NCBI GenBank assembly: GCA_958295895.1
Contig: CATQHI010000009.1
Coordinates: 1 to 64,000, forward strand
DNA length: 64,000 nucleotides
Direction of reading: 5' to 3'
From: Saprospiraceae bacterium
GTDB lineage: Bacteria; Bacteroidota; Bacteroidia; Chitinophagales; Saprospiraceae
A model generated the notes under the pieces. It searched no databases and had not been told where the DNA came from. It was given only the letters and a program-made list of their open reading frames with translations. The translations under genes and the position numbers were made by a program. Each line of letters starts with the position of its first letter. The first letter of the stretch is position 1. Shown piece after piece: positions 53,022 to 61,533 of this stretch.

Positions 53022-53858
53022 TCAGCGCCTGATGTGCAGGAGCAGGGCGGGCGTGCGGTACACATCCGACCAGCTGCCGTCGGTTTTCCGTTCCATTCCC
53101 TTGCCATGGCCTACGCGTGCGGCCAGCAACAGTGCCGCCGGAGCCGCGGCGTCCCGGGGGAACCGCAGGCCCTTCAGGGTAACCAGGGCATCGCGGGTGA
53201 GGCGCAGGTCCTGATCCGACAAATCGATGGTGTACTCACTGCCGTTGGCCGCCTGCGTGACGGTCCGGATGATCCGGGCCGATTGTAGGCGTTCGCCGGG
53301 CCAGCCCAGGGCGAAGTCGTAGAAGTTGACCTCCAGCAGGAAGGAGTCTATCTCCATCTCGTTCACGTAAACGACCAGCGAATCAACGATGCTTGCATGC
53401 CGGACCGGAATGATCTTCCCGATCTCCCCCGGCGGGGGAAGGATGGTGAGGTCGTACATCGCATTCGTGGGCCGGCGCTTGTCGCCCAGTCGGTCGGGCC
53501 GGTAGTCGATCCGTCCGGCGACAATGTCGACCGTAGCTATGGTGTACTCCCTGCCGGTAAGCCTGATCTCGATGGTGTCCCGGGTGCGGGCCTGTTGACC
53601 AAGAGTCAGCGTGGTATCCCGGTAGTTGAGGCAACTCAACGTAAAGCTGTCGGTCGCGGCGTAGTCCGCCGGCAGGGTGGCCAATCCTGTAGCGTCCGTC
53701 AGCGTGCCAGTGGAGCGGGCGGGGACATAAATGGTTACGTAGGGGATGGCCTCAGCCGTGGTCCTGTCGATCACCTTCAGGATGGTAGACTGGCAAAACA
53801 AGCAGTCAGGCACTGCGACAAGCAGAATAAGTAGAAGGAAAGCGGTAAGGTGAGACAC
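53022..53858 (-). CDS. Secreted carboxypeptidase-like regulatory domain protein
   Basis: 278 residues from a GTG at 53858, where a signal peptide begins (VSHLTAFLLLILLVAVPDCLFC). Residues 22-100 form a CarboxypepD_reg-like Ig fold (LKVIDRTTAEAIPYVTIYVPARSTGTLTDATG). The C-terminal half has strand-rich text (NAMYDLTILPPPGEIGKIIPVRHAS) seen in Bacteroidota proteins of unknown role. An ATG 46 codons upstream is unlikely, giving a pre-signal extension. Confidence 0.72.
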   Translation of the reverse strand: MSHLTAFLLLILLVAVPDCLFCQSTILKVIDRTTAEAIPYVTIYVPARSTGTLTDATGLATLPADYAATDSFTLSCLNYRDTTLTLGQQARTRDTIEIRLTGREYTIATVDIVAGRIDYRPDRLGDKRRPTNAMYDLTILPPPGEIGKIIPVRHASIVDSLVVYVNEMEIDSFLLEVNFYDFALGWPGERLQSARIIRTVTQAANGSEYTIDLSDQDLRLTRDALVTLKGLRFPRDAAAPAALLLAARVGHGKGMERKTDGSWSDVYRTPALLLHIRR

Positions 53859-53999
53859 TACAGGGGGAGTTGGCTGTACGACCCAAGGTAGCGGGAATTT
53901 GGGCCCGGTCGCTTCTGGCTGCCGCCCGTCGGATGAGAATACTAGCGTGAATGGGGGGGCTGGCAGATGCTCAGGACTGTTAGGCTGGGCCCACAACTC

Positions 54000-54286
54000 A
54001 AATTTAGTGATTTATAATTTGCCCAATTTTGGGGAAGTCTATAACTGAAACACTATTGGTAATAGTGTTGCATCCACTCGCACGTCGAGTACCAAAACAG
54101 TACGCATCAGACCCGCTCGGGCGCAAAAAACCGACCATAGTTGAAACACTATACACACAAGACGTTACACGCCCATGTCGGCGACCGCTCGTTACCTCTC
54201 TGACGATCAGGGTAGCCGGAAGTACTCGACTCTAATAAGCAGCTAGACGACTAATCTGCAAAGCAAGACGCACAGCGAACTCGTCG
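54000..54286. other. Gene-free stretch with a small hairpin
   Basis: No convincing gene. At 54049-54069 AACACTATT and AATAGTGTT pair perfectly around a GGT loop; AACACTAT recurs near 54145. The rest is unstructured. The stretch separates the secreted protein gene from lgt. Confidence 0.45.
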
Positions 54287-55444
54287 CTACACGCGCCGCC
54301 CCCGCCGCCCCACCCACACCGCACCAGCGACCCCGCCCACCATAAACCCCACCGCAATCAGCTGCGCCTGCGTCAAACTCACCCCCAGTACGTCATACTG
54401 ATCGTTCACCCGCACGTACTCGATAAAGAAGCGCTCCACGCCGTTGAGGAACAGGTAGATGCTGAAGAGTAGGCCCGGGTACACCGTCAGCCGCTTGCGC
54501 AGGCCCCACAGGATGCCCCCAATCGCAAAGGCCATCATAGTCTCGTAAAACGGCGTCGGGTAGTGCAGCTCCGCCAGCCGACTACAGTATTCGACGGTGC
54601 AGCCGGGGATGGCCTCGCCCTGGTGGAGGACGTTATGGGGGTAGTCGAAGCCGTACATCCAATCAGGGAGGAACCAGCTTTCGGGGATGCCGTTTGGGAT
54701 GGCCACGCCCCAGTCACCGTCGCCGCTGAGCTGACAGCCGATGCGCCCCACCCCGTAGGCGACGATGAGGGCCGGGGCCACCGCGTCCATGACCGGCAGA
54801 ATGGGGATCTTATGCTTGCGCAGGTAGAGGTAGACGGCCACGCCCCCGCCGATGAGGCCGCCGTAGATGGCCAGCCCGCCGCCGCTGAGAAGCTCCCGGA
54901 GGGGATTAGCGAGGAAACGGTCCCAGTACTCGATGACGGCGAAGAGCTTTGCGCCCAGCAGCCCGCCGATGGCCGCCCGCATGGTGATGGGTCCCACGCG
55001 CTGGCTGGGATATACGTCGACCGGCACCGGATCGGGCACCGCACCCTGCTTACGGGCAATGTTGTAGTAGTAGCCCACGAGTAAGGCGGCTCCCAATAAA
55101 CCAGTCAGCAAGTAACCGTCGGTAGACAGCAGCACCCCGCTCGGATCGCGCTGCCAGGCGGCGAAGTTGGCCACGGCGTAGGGCAACTTGTAGCCCAGCA
55201 GGAAGCCGAGGATGCCGTTGGTGATGTAGTCGGCCGTAGTGACGGTGTAGCCGGGGACCTGGAGGGTCTTGGTGGGGGGCAGCTGTCCGATGCGCTCGCG
55301 GCGCTGCAGCTCCCACTTCAGCAACCGGGCCGCCGTAAGGAAGGCCAGGAGTAGGAACAGCCCGAAGGTCTTGACGATGCTGAAGGCATTGTCGCGCGCA
55401 GTTCCCAGCAGGGCGTGCAGGAGGTAGGACAGGTCCGGGTACAT
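54287..55444 (-). CDS. lgt: Prolipoprotein diacylglyceryl transferase
   Basis: A 385-residue, seven-helix inner-membrane enzyme. Motifs: SGGGLAIYGGLIGGGVAVYLY (Lgt HGGL region with Ser/Tyr replacing His), GVGRIGCQLSGDGDWG (catalytic Arg block) and YPTPFYETMM near residue 300. It transfers diacylglyceryl from phosphatidylglycerol to the lipobox Cys of prolipoproteins such as the DUF4249, SusD, PL6 and sulfatase proteins in this window. It is longer than E. coli Lgt (291), with extra N-terminal residues as in other Bacteroidota. It is the last gene of the yidD-thioredoxin-lgt group. Confidence 0.92.
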   Translation of the reverse strand: MYPDLSYLLHALLGTARDNAFSIVKTFGLFLLLAFLTAARLLKWELQRRERIGQLPPTKTLQVPGYTVTTADYITNGILGFLLGYKLPYAVANFAAWQRDPSGVLLSTDGYLLTGLLGAALLVGYYYNIARKQGAVPDPVPVDVYPSQRVGPITMRAAIGGLLGAKLFAVIEYWDRFLANPLRELLSGGGLAIYGGLIGGGVAVYLYLRKHKIPILPVMDAVAPALIVAYGVGRIGCQLSGDGDWGVAIPNGIPESWFLPDWMYGFDYPHNVLHQGEAIPGCTVEYCSRLAELHYPTPFYETMMAFAIGGILWGLRKRLTVYPGLLFSIYLFLNGVERFFIEYVRVNDQYDVLGVSLTQAQLIAVGFMVGGVAGAVWVGRRGRRV

Positions 55445-55449
55445 GCCCG

Positions 55450-55457
55450 CAAAACTA
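55450..55457 (-). promoter_or_regulatory. TAGTTTTG -7 box before lgt
   Basis: TAGTTTTG on the minus strand is a perfect TAnnTTTG match and ends five bases before the lgt ATG, inside the 21-base gap after the thioredoxin-like gene. It would allow separate transcription of lgt. Confidence 0.4.
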
Positions 55458-55465
55458 CGGCCTAC

Positions 55466-56647
55466 CTACTTGGTGGCGGCCCGCAGCTCGTCGACCAGCC
55501 CCTGTACGGCGCGGCGGTAGTTGGCGGGGCCGTCGGCCAGGGCAGTGAGGGATTGCTCGGCGGCCTTCAACGCCTGCTCCGGACGCTTACGCTCTTGTAG
55601 ATAGCGGGCCAACTGGTAGTAGTCGCGCCAGCCATCTTCGGCCCGGGCGGCGGCGGCGGAGAGGGCTTCGGCGGCCAGGTCGGTGGCCTCTTTATAGTCC
55701 TTGAAGGAGGATTCGGTGATGGCGGCAAAGGCTCCGCGCAGGCGTCCAACGTCATCGGCAGCGCCCTTCTTCAGGTAACTTTTCGTGGCCTTTACGAAGT
55801 CCTTGTAGTCATTACCCTGTAGTGCCATTGCAAATTCCCCCTCCGATTCCAGCCGGTTGGCTTCGTCCTTGTCGATGAGGGCCTGTTTGTCCACCGCCGC
55901 AGCTAGCAGGTCCGCACTTCGGTACTCCAGGCCCTTATCGAAGGTGGTGCGTACCGCCCGTTGTAGTTGCGTTTCCACGGCTTCGGCCCCTTCGAGGGTG
56001 GCTACGGCCTCGCGGTGTTCCAGCAGCAGGTCAAACAGTCGGCTGTCCGCCTCCGTCGTAGCGAGGAAGAGCAGGCGGAGGGTCGCAGGTGCAGTGAAGT
56101 CGGTGCTGGGCCGACGCAGGTAGTCGTTGGCGACGCGCAGGTGTGACTCCCCGGCGCGAATGAGTGCCCGTACGTACTTGAAGGTCGCCTCGTCGGTGGG
56201 ATCGGTTTCGTAGTCGGCCCGTAGCTCGTCGAGGTCCTTTTCGGAGCGGGACAGGGCAGCACCAGCCTCCCGGATCAGCTGCTCCGACTGCCGGGCCCCG
56301 ATCAACCGATGCACTACCTCGTTCTCCGCGTTGATAAAGAGTAGCGTCGGGTAGGCAGAGGCCGTATGCCACTGACGGAAGTCCTCCGACTCGGCCTTTT
56401 CCATATTGTACTTCACGCTGATGAAGTTGGCGTTGAAGTACTCCCCCACCTCCGCATCCGGGAACACACGGGCCGACATCATCTTACAGGGGCCGCACCA
56501 TTCGGCGTAGGCGTCCACGAAGATGAGTTTGTCCTCGGCTTCGGCTTTTTCTAGTGCCTCGGACCAGCTACCGTGGAAGAAGTCGATGCCCTGAGCGGCC
56601 AGGGAGGTAGAAAGCAGGCAGAAAAGTAGCACACGTAGCATAATCAT
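55466..56647 (-). CDS. Secreted thioredoxin-like protein with helical C-terminal domain
   Basis: 393 residues: signal peptide ([17 protein letters not shown]), thioredoxin fold in residues 25-135 with the redox motif WCGPCKM, then about 250 residues of TPR-like helices ([33 protein letters not shown]-type repeats). It is exported to the periplasm and could reduce or isomerise disulfides there. It overlaps yidD by four bases (ATGA). Part of the 18-bp motif, degenerate, is at 56083-56098. Confidence 0.82.
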   Translation of the reverse strand: MIMLRVLLFCLLSTSLAAQGIDFFHGSWSEALEKAEAEDKLIFVDAYAEWCGPCKMMSARVFPDAEVGEYFNANFISVKYNMEKAESEDFRQWHTASAYPTLLFINAENEVVHRLIGARQSEQLIREAGAALSRSEKDLDELRADYETDPTDEATFKYVRALIRAGESHLRVANDYLRRPSTDFTAPATLRLLFLATTEADSRLFDLLLEHREAVATLEGAEAVETQLQRAVRTTFDKGLEYRSADLLAAAVDKQALIDKDEANRLESEGEFAMALQGNDYKDFVKATKSYLKKGAADDVGRLRGAFAAITESSFKDYKEATDLAAEALSAAAARAEDGWRDYYQLARYLQERKRPEQALKAAEQSLTALADGPANYRRAVQGLVDELRAATK

Positions 56648-56868
56648 AACTTTTTTTTAGGTACCGGGTCCGGCCCAAATCCCCCCCACGGATGGCACCG
56701 CCCGATCCGCTTCAGCGCCAGCCAGCTCCCCTTCAGCGGTCCCCACTCCTCAATCGCCTCCACCGCATAGTGCGAGCAGCTAGGATCGTAGCGACACCGC
56801 GGCGCCAGCACCGGCGAGATCGCCACCTGGTAAAAGCGAATCGGCAGGATAAACAGCTTACGGAGCAT
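56644..56868 (-). CDS. yidD: Membrane protein insertion efficiency factor YidD
   Basis: 74 residues, standard length. Signature: [31 protein letters not shown], with the CRYxPSCSxYA block, and [15 protein letters not shown]. It aids membrane insertion of proteins by YidC. It overlaps the thioredoxin-like start, so the three genes to lgt form one operon. Confidence 0.92.
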   Translation of the reverse strand: MLRKLFILPIRFYQVAISPVLAPRCRYDPSCSHYAVEAIEEWGPLKGSWLALKRIGRCHPWGGFGPDPVPKKKL

Positions 56869-56910
56869 ACTCCACTAACGACGGGCCAAAAGTCATAGTT
56901 GTCCCGGGGC

Positions 56911-57336
56911 CTAGTACTCGCTCCAGCGCCGCATTTCGATCTTCAGTTTGTCCGCGCCTTCTACCTGCGTGGAGATCTCGGTGAAAGAGGGCGAGCGCCA
57001 CTTCGAGGGCGGCAGCTTAGAGAAGCCGTAGGGCTCGGTGGGCACGCCGAAGAAGTTGCGGTCCAACTCGCCGTTGCCGTTCAGGTCCTGGAAGGCGGCG
57101 ATCACGTAGCGGCCCGATTCGGGGACCCGCAGGTCAAGCTCGGTGCGGTCACTAGCCTCATCGAGCGTCACGATAGCGTTAGCGACGAAATCCTTGTTTT
57201 TGAACCCAGCCTGGCTGGCGTAGGCAGCCACGTATACCTTCCCTCCGGTAGTGGAGCTGATCACCTCCACGCTGATGCGCTGGGGGGCGGGGGCAGCAAA
57301 TCCTAATAGAGTCAGAAAGCTAAGTAGGTAGTACAC
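56911..57336 (-). CDS. DUF2141 family secreted protein
   Basis: 141 residues from a GTG start (read as MYYLLSFLTLLGFAAPAPQ), a signal peptide. The core contains VYVAAYASQAGFKNKDFVANAI and SGRYVIAAFQDLNGNGELDRNFFGVPTEPYGFSK; the DLNGNGELD segment is a calcium-binding-like loop typical of DUF2141. Family function is unknown. Confidence 0.85.
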   Translation of the reverse strand: MYYLLSFLTLLGFAAPAPQRISVEVISSTTGGKVYVAAYASQAGFKNKDFVANAIVTLDEASDRTELDLRVPESGRYVIAAFQDLNGNGELDRNFFGVPTEPYGFSKLPPSKWRSPSFTEISTQVEGADKLKIEMRRWSEY

Positions 57337-57379
57337 CGAATACTGAATTTTGGAAGCGAAGATGTCCTGAGTAAACAGA

Positions 57380-57411
57380 AACGCCCCGCGAAAGTGTGTT
57401 CGCGGGGCGTT
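57380..57411 (-). terminator. Strong hairpin after the bacilliredoxin gene
   Basis: A perfect 13-bp stem AACGCCCCGCGAA/TTCGCGGGGCGTT with a six-base loop, followed on the minus strand by CTGTTT. It lies 30 bases after the bacilliredoxin stop. Confidence 0.85.
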
Positions 57412-57440
57412 AAAGGATTCTCAAAAGCGAGTGCGCCTAC

Positions 57441-57866
57441 CTATTCGGCCGGTACACAGTACTTATCGAAGGCCATCCTCAGGTTCTGGGCGATGATCTC
57501 GGCCGGGCGCCCCTCGATGTGGTGGCGCTCCAGGAAGTGCACCAGCTTGCCGTCGTGAAACAGCGCAATGCTCGGGCTGCTCGGGGGGTAAGGCAGCAGG
57601 TGCTCGCGGGCCTGGGCGGTAGCGGCCTTGTCTACGCCGGCAAAGACTGTATAAAGTCGGTCGGGACGGTTCTCGTTGCGCACAGCCATCTTTGCTCCTG
57701 GGCGAGCCATAGCGGCAGCGCAACCACAGACAGAATTGACGACCAGCAGCGCGGTGCCCTCAGACTGGCCCAGGGCGGCGTCTACTTCTTCGGGGGTGGT
57801 GAGGGCCTCGAAGCCAAAACTGGTGAGGTCCTTGGCCATCGGGATGGTAAATTCGGCGGGGTACAT
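57441..57866 (-). CDS. BrxA/BrxB family bacilliredoxin
   Basis: 141 residues from ATG 57866 (MYPAEFTIPMAKDLTSFGFEALTTPEEVD). The redox motif is CGC in NSVCGCAAAMARPGAK near residue 48, the signature of bacilliredoxins, and the C-terminal half has SPSIALFHDGKLVHFLERHHIEGRPAEII. It removes bacillithiol from S-bacillithiolated proteins. With bshA in the window, it supports a bacillithiol economy. Confidence 0.92.
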   Translation of the reverse strand: MYPAEFTIPMAKDLTSFGFEALTTPEEVDAALGQSEGTALLVVNSVCGCAAAMARPGAKMAVRNENRPDRLYTVFAGVDKAATAQAREHLLPYPPSSPSIALFHDGKLVHFLERHHIEGRPAEIIAQNLRMAFDKYCVPAE

Positions 57867-57994
57867 AGAACTTGTTTTGATTAAAAGTGCCACCTGTAAG
57901 TACACTCCAGCGGGGGGATTGGTTGGCGGCTACCGCGGATGCGGCAACGGGGGATGAACTCGACGCTGACCTGAATCAATAAGAACGACTTAAC

Positions 57995-58382
57995 CGTGAG
58001 AACGGCAAAGGTAATAAGGTCATCCGCACTAACCTGAGTGACGTAGCAATCGCTACGCCTCGGGACAAAGACGGCAGCTTTCATTCCAAAGTCGTGACCA
58101 AGCGGTAGGAGAACCTTCTCCGAGACATCGAACGCCAGATCATGACGTTCTACACTCGGATAGTACGCTAAGTGACATCCGCGACTTCCTCGAAGAGGTG
58201 TACGACGTAGAGGTAAGTTCCGCCACGATTTCCTGCGTAACGGATAAAGTCATCCCCTTACTCTAGGAGTAGCGCAGACGACCGCCGGAGAGTGTCTACC
58301 CTCCAGTCTTCATGGATGCGATCCCCTACAGAGTGCGCGAAGAAGGCTGAATTGTCACTAGTGCGGTTCACGGCCTTCCAAC
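57995..58382 (+). pseudogene. Decayed IS256-family (Mutator) transposase
   Basis: The DNA reads PRDKDGSFHSKVVTKR, then stops and continues in another frame as SDIRDFLEEVYDVEVSSATISCVTDKV and PESVYPPVFMDAIPYRVREEG. These align with the conserved N-terminal and first catalytic Asp region (P-V-F-F-D-A-L) of IS256 transposases. At least four stop codons and one frameshift break it, and the C-terminal half is missing. Confidence 0.82.
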
Positions 58383-58618
58383 CAGCTTTCCTTACTCCAG
58401 TTTACCCCCCCCGCCCGACTGCTACCGGGGCTGGTCGAAACCTGTCTCCCCCTAACCCCAACAACTGCTGACACACTTCGTGCAATACTCCCGGCGTGGC
58501 CCCGGCAGCAGTGACGCCCTCGTTGGTGACACGTAGGAAAGAAAAAATAGAGAAAGCGTGATGTTTTGAACCCTTCTGCGAATAATCAGGAAAACTTTGT
58601 CAGTAAATTACTTGCACA
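58383..58618. other. Gene-free relic DNA after the IS256 remnant
   Basis: No reading frame or recognisable motif was found in these 236 bases; the composition shifts from GC-rich to AT-rich towards the sigma-factor gene. It may mark the junction of imported DNA. Confidence 0.4.
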
Positions 58619-58749
58619 ATGAAAATCAAAAGGATCTTTGCGTAGTGATGTTTTTGTCACTACTAGTTGCCTTTCAGGTTGAGGCACAAAGTATTTTGAT
58701 AAACTACTTTAATGGTAACAAAGACAGATGGTATTTACAACTACTATGA
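58619..58749 (+). pseudogene. Broken secreted-protein start or leader peptide, coupled to the sigma gene
   Basis: MKIKRIFA is followed by a stop, and from ATG 58648 the frame continues as MFLSLLVAFQVEAQSILINY, a typical signal peptide with AQ cleavage, ending after 33 codons. Its TGA overlaps the ATG of the sigma factor at 58746. It may be a truncated gene, or a leader peptide translated ahead of the sigma gene. Confidence 0.45.
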
Positions 58750-59246
58750 GTAAGGAACAGCAATTTCAGCACATCATTGCCGAAAACAAAGGGATATTAT
58801 TGAAAGTAGCACGAACCTATTGCAAGGATAATACAGACAGGCAGGATCTCATCCAAGAGATGATGATACAGATTTGGCTTTCGATGCACAAATACGACAA
58901 TAAGTTCAAATATTCAACTTGGTTGTACCGGATTTGTATGAACGTTGCAATTTCCTTCTACAGAAGAAATACAACAAAACAAAATCGGCAAACTACTTTA
59001 CGATCAAACATTGTGTTCGCAGAAGAAGATGAGGATGTGTTGGAAAAAGAAAGACAGCTTTTATTGCTGGAGCAGTTCATTGAGGAATTAGATGAGTTTG
59101 ACAAAGCCTTAATGCTGTTATACCTAGAGAATAAGAGCCATGCAGATATAGGAGAAATTTTGGGTTTGTCCGTTAGCAATGTCGGCACCAAAATAGCACG
59201 GATCAAAGGAAAATTAAAACAGAAATTCTCAAAATTAAATTCATAA
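58746..59246 (+). CDS. ECF-type RNA polymerase sigma factor, AT-rich
   Basis: 166 residues from ATG 58746 (an ATG at 58728 adds six). Region 2 reads DRQDLIQEMMIQIWLSMHKYDNKFKYSTWLYRICMNVAISFYRR and region 4 reads ELDEFDKALMLLYLENKSHADIGEILGLSVSNVGTKIARIK. The base and codon usage is much more AT-rich than the rest of the window, as in Flavobacteriia-like DNA, pointing to import. It partners the membrane protein three bases after its stop. Confidence 0.88.
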   Translation: MSKEQQFQHIIAENKGILLKVARTYCKDNTDRQDLIQEMMIQIWLSMHKYDNKFKYSTWLYRICMNVAISFYRRNTTKQNRQTTLRSNIVFAEEDEDVLEKERQLLLLEQFIEELDEFDKALMLLYLENKSHADIGEILGLSVSNVGTKIARIKGKLKQKFSKLNS

Positions 59247-59249
59247 TAA

Positions 59250-59927
59250 ATGAACGAATCGGATCTTAAAAAGCTTTGGCAATCGTCAAACGAAAAAATT
59301 GAACAATCACTGGTCATTACTAAACGAATGACGGAAGATGTGACAAAGATTAAGGTTAAGAATCTTGTCTCTACAACGACGCCAACGAAAGTGTTCGCCC
59401 TTTTAGTCGGAGTTGTATGGGTAAGTATCGGAGTACCGTACGTTGTTAATGTGTTCTTGAATGATTTTTCCGAATCCAATAAATTTTTCCTTTTTTCGGC
59501 TACTTTTCAGCTCTGGATAACAATGCTCGCACTAGGAGTTTACACCTATCAGCTAGTAGCCATCAGTCAGATAGATTTGACCGCACCATTAATCGATACT
59601 CAAAAAAGACTGGTCGAACTACAGACTTCAACCCTGTGGGTAGCTCGTATTCTTTTTCTCCAATTGCCAGCTTGGACAACATTCTATTGGAACGAACGTA
59701 TGGTGGAAGATGGGAACTGGTTTCTCTGGATTCTTCAAATATTAGTTACGTTCTCGTTTACCGTGTTAGCGATTTGGCTTTTTGCAAATATCAAATACGA
59801 TAATCGGGAAAAAAAATGGTTTCAATGGATATTTTCAGGCAGAGAATGGACGCCGCTGATGAAGGCAATGGAATTATTAGGTGAAATCCGAAATGCTCGA
59901 GAAAAAGATCACAGCACAAAAGATTAA
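59250..59927 (+). CDS. Membrane protein, putative sigma-factor partner
   Basis: 225 residues: an N-terminal cytoplasmic helix (NESDLKKLWQSSNEKIEQSLVI), then four transmembrane segments (about residues 48-68, 78-98, 128-146 and 158-178). It is the typical companion of Bacteroidota ECF sigma factors of this type, and may sequester or sense for the sigma factor, though this is inferred from position. The AT-rich codon use is the same as that of its partner. Confidence 0.75.
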   Translation: MNESDLKKLWQSSNEKIEQSLVITKRMTEDVTKIKVKNLVSTTTPTKVFALLVGVVWVSIGVPYVVNVFLNDFSESNKFFLFSATFQLWITMLALGVYTYQLVAISQIDLTAPLIDTQKRLVELQTSTLWVARILFLQLPAWTTFYWNERMVEDGNWFLWILQILVTFSFTVLAIWLFANIKYDNREKKWFQWIFSGREWTPLMKAMELLGEIRNAREKDHSTKD

Positions 59928-60015
59928 ACCAGCCAGAAGTTTGCATAATTTACGTTGGTTTGTTTCTTAGGGGAGTTATCTTTTACAACGGTCTCAACTT
60001 CTCGGCCGCCGAGGG

Positions 60016-61434
60016 TCAGTACTCAAACTCCAGCTTCTCGGCCGGATACCCAAACAAACAATCCTGCTTTACCAGCTTAGCCACCCGCTCGGGCACCATC
60101 TTCTCCCAGCCATCCTCCCCGGCCCGGATCATGGCCAGGACCTTGCGGGAGTAAATGTGCAAATTCTCCGCCTTGTACTCCTCGATGTCGACGATCTGTC
60201 CGCTATCCAGTAGGTGGCGGTACAGGAATTTGACGCCCTCGGGGATGGGCACGTTCTCGGCCGTCATCAGGTCCGCACTTCCCTCCTGCTGGGCGGGGTA
60301 GACATACAGTTTGACGTTACGCGTGAATATCTCTCCGAAGGCCGCCAGCAACCGCCCGTCCTGGTTGGCGTAGTACTTGTCGCTGATGAGCTGCAGCAGG
60401 TCGTTCACGCCCACCACGATCCCCAGCGGCGAGACCTTATACAGCGACAGGTACTCAATCAGGTCCCCGTAGCGGTGGTAGTTACTGATGATTACGGTCT
60501 GGCCCAGTGCATTAAGCAGCGTGGCCCGGTGCAGGTAGTCGCGCTCGTTGAGCTCGGAGTTGCCCTGTAGGTTATCCAGCGTTAGCTCCGTGAGCAGAAA
60601 GCTCTTTGAGGGGTCGATGTGCTCTTCGGAGCGAAACTTTTTGTAGCCCGCCTCCAGCATATCGGCGTTGACCAGCGTCGTGGGCCGGTAGCTGCCCCGC
60701 ACCACCATCACGGCCTTCCGGTACAGGAACTCGCTGGGATGAATACTCCGGCCCCGGGGGTCAAACATGGTGATATCGGTGAGCCCGTGCTTCACTAACC
60801 AGAGGCTCAGCAGTCGGTTATCTACCGCAAAGTCCGGTCCGCTCATCACCATCATGTCGATCGCGATACGGCCCTTGAGTCCGTCGAGCAGACTTTCCAC
60901 CAGCTCCTCCGGCGTGTCGTGCAGGTGGTAGGCGCCGTAGATCATATTCACGCCCAGTATCCCAATGGCCTGCTGCTGCAGCTGGTTGTCGTTGTCCAGC
61001 ATCCGGGCGTGCAGTAGCATATCGTTTGCCCCCCCGTTCGGCGTCAGCTGAAAGCGCAGTCCCAGCCAGCCATTCCCCCGGATCGTGCGCGTATAGTTGA
61101 TCGCCGCCACCGTATCGGCGAAGACAAAGAAGTTCGTATCCGGCCGGTCGTGCCGCAGCCGGTCCATCATCAGGTCATATTCGTGGTCCACCATTTTGTG
61201 GATGCGGCTCTCACACACGTAGCGCCCACTCGGCTCCGTCCCGTAGATCTGATCCGAGTACACCTTATCGTAGGCACTCATCGTCTTGGCGATCGTACCG
61301 GCCGCCGCCCCTACCTGAAAGAAGTGCCGCGCGACCTCCTGTCCGGCTCCGATCTCGGCGAAGGTGCCGTAGATGCGCGGATTCAGGTTGATTTCTAGGG
61401 CTTTCTGTTCGGTCTCTAATAATTGGCGGGCCAT
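60016..61434 (-). CDS. Conserved 472-residue protein, function unknown
   Basis: A soluble protein opening ALEINLNPRIYGTFAEIGAGQEVARHFFQVGAAAGTIAKTMSAYD, a very well conserved block. Later blocks include RLRHDRPDTNFFVFADTVAAINYT, GWLGLRFQLTPNGGANDMLLHARMLD, LGVNMIYGAYHL and GIVVGVNDLLQLISDKYY. Orthologues in Bacteroidota and cyanobacteria are often labelled TonB-dependent receptor or nicotinate-nucleotide adenylyltransferase; neither label fits, since there is no signal peptide, barrel or HxGH motif. It does not overlap other genes and lies near the carbamoyltransferase gene on the same strand. Confidence 0.75.
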   Translation of the reverse strand: MARQLLETEQKALEINLNPRIYGTFAEIGAGQEVARHFFQVGAAAGTIAKTMSAYDKVYSDQIYGTEPSGRYVCESRIHKMVDHEYDLMMDRLRHDRPDTNFFVFADTVAAINYTRTIRGNGWLGLRFQLTPNGGANDMLLHARMLDNDNQLQQQAIGILGVNMIYGAYHLHDTPEELVESLLDGLKGRIAIDMMVMSGPDFAVDNRLLSLWLVKHGLTDITMFDPRGRSIHPSEFLYRKAVMVVRGSYRPTTLVNADMLEAGYKKFRSEEHIDPSKSFLLTELTLDNLQGNSELNERDYLHRATLLNALGQTVIISNYHRYGDLIEYLSLYKVSPLGIVVGVNDLLQLISDKYYANQDGRLLAAFGEIFTRNVKLYVYPAQQEGSADLMTAENVPIPEGVKFLYRHLLDSGQIVDIEEYKAENLHIYSRKVLAMIRAGEDGWEKMVPERVAKLVKQDCLFGYPAEKLEFEY

Positions 61435-61533
61435 GGTGGATACGATTAGCTACGCTGATTATGCGCGGTTACAATGTACGATGTGCTCTTCAGACGAGCG
61501 AAGCGAGCAGAGCCGTAAATCGCATATCGAGTA

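Noticed and set aside
53034-53834. Plus-strand frames opposite the carboxypeptidase-like gene
   Set aside because: Antisense shadows; the minus-strand frame has signal peptide and domain text.
54029-54235. A 68-codon frame between the secreted protein gene and lgt
   Set aside because: No homology, low-complexity codon use and no start context; the stretch is treated as intergenic.
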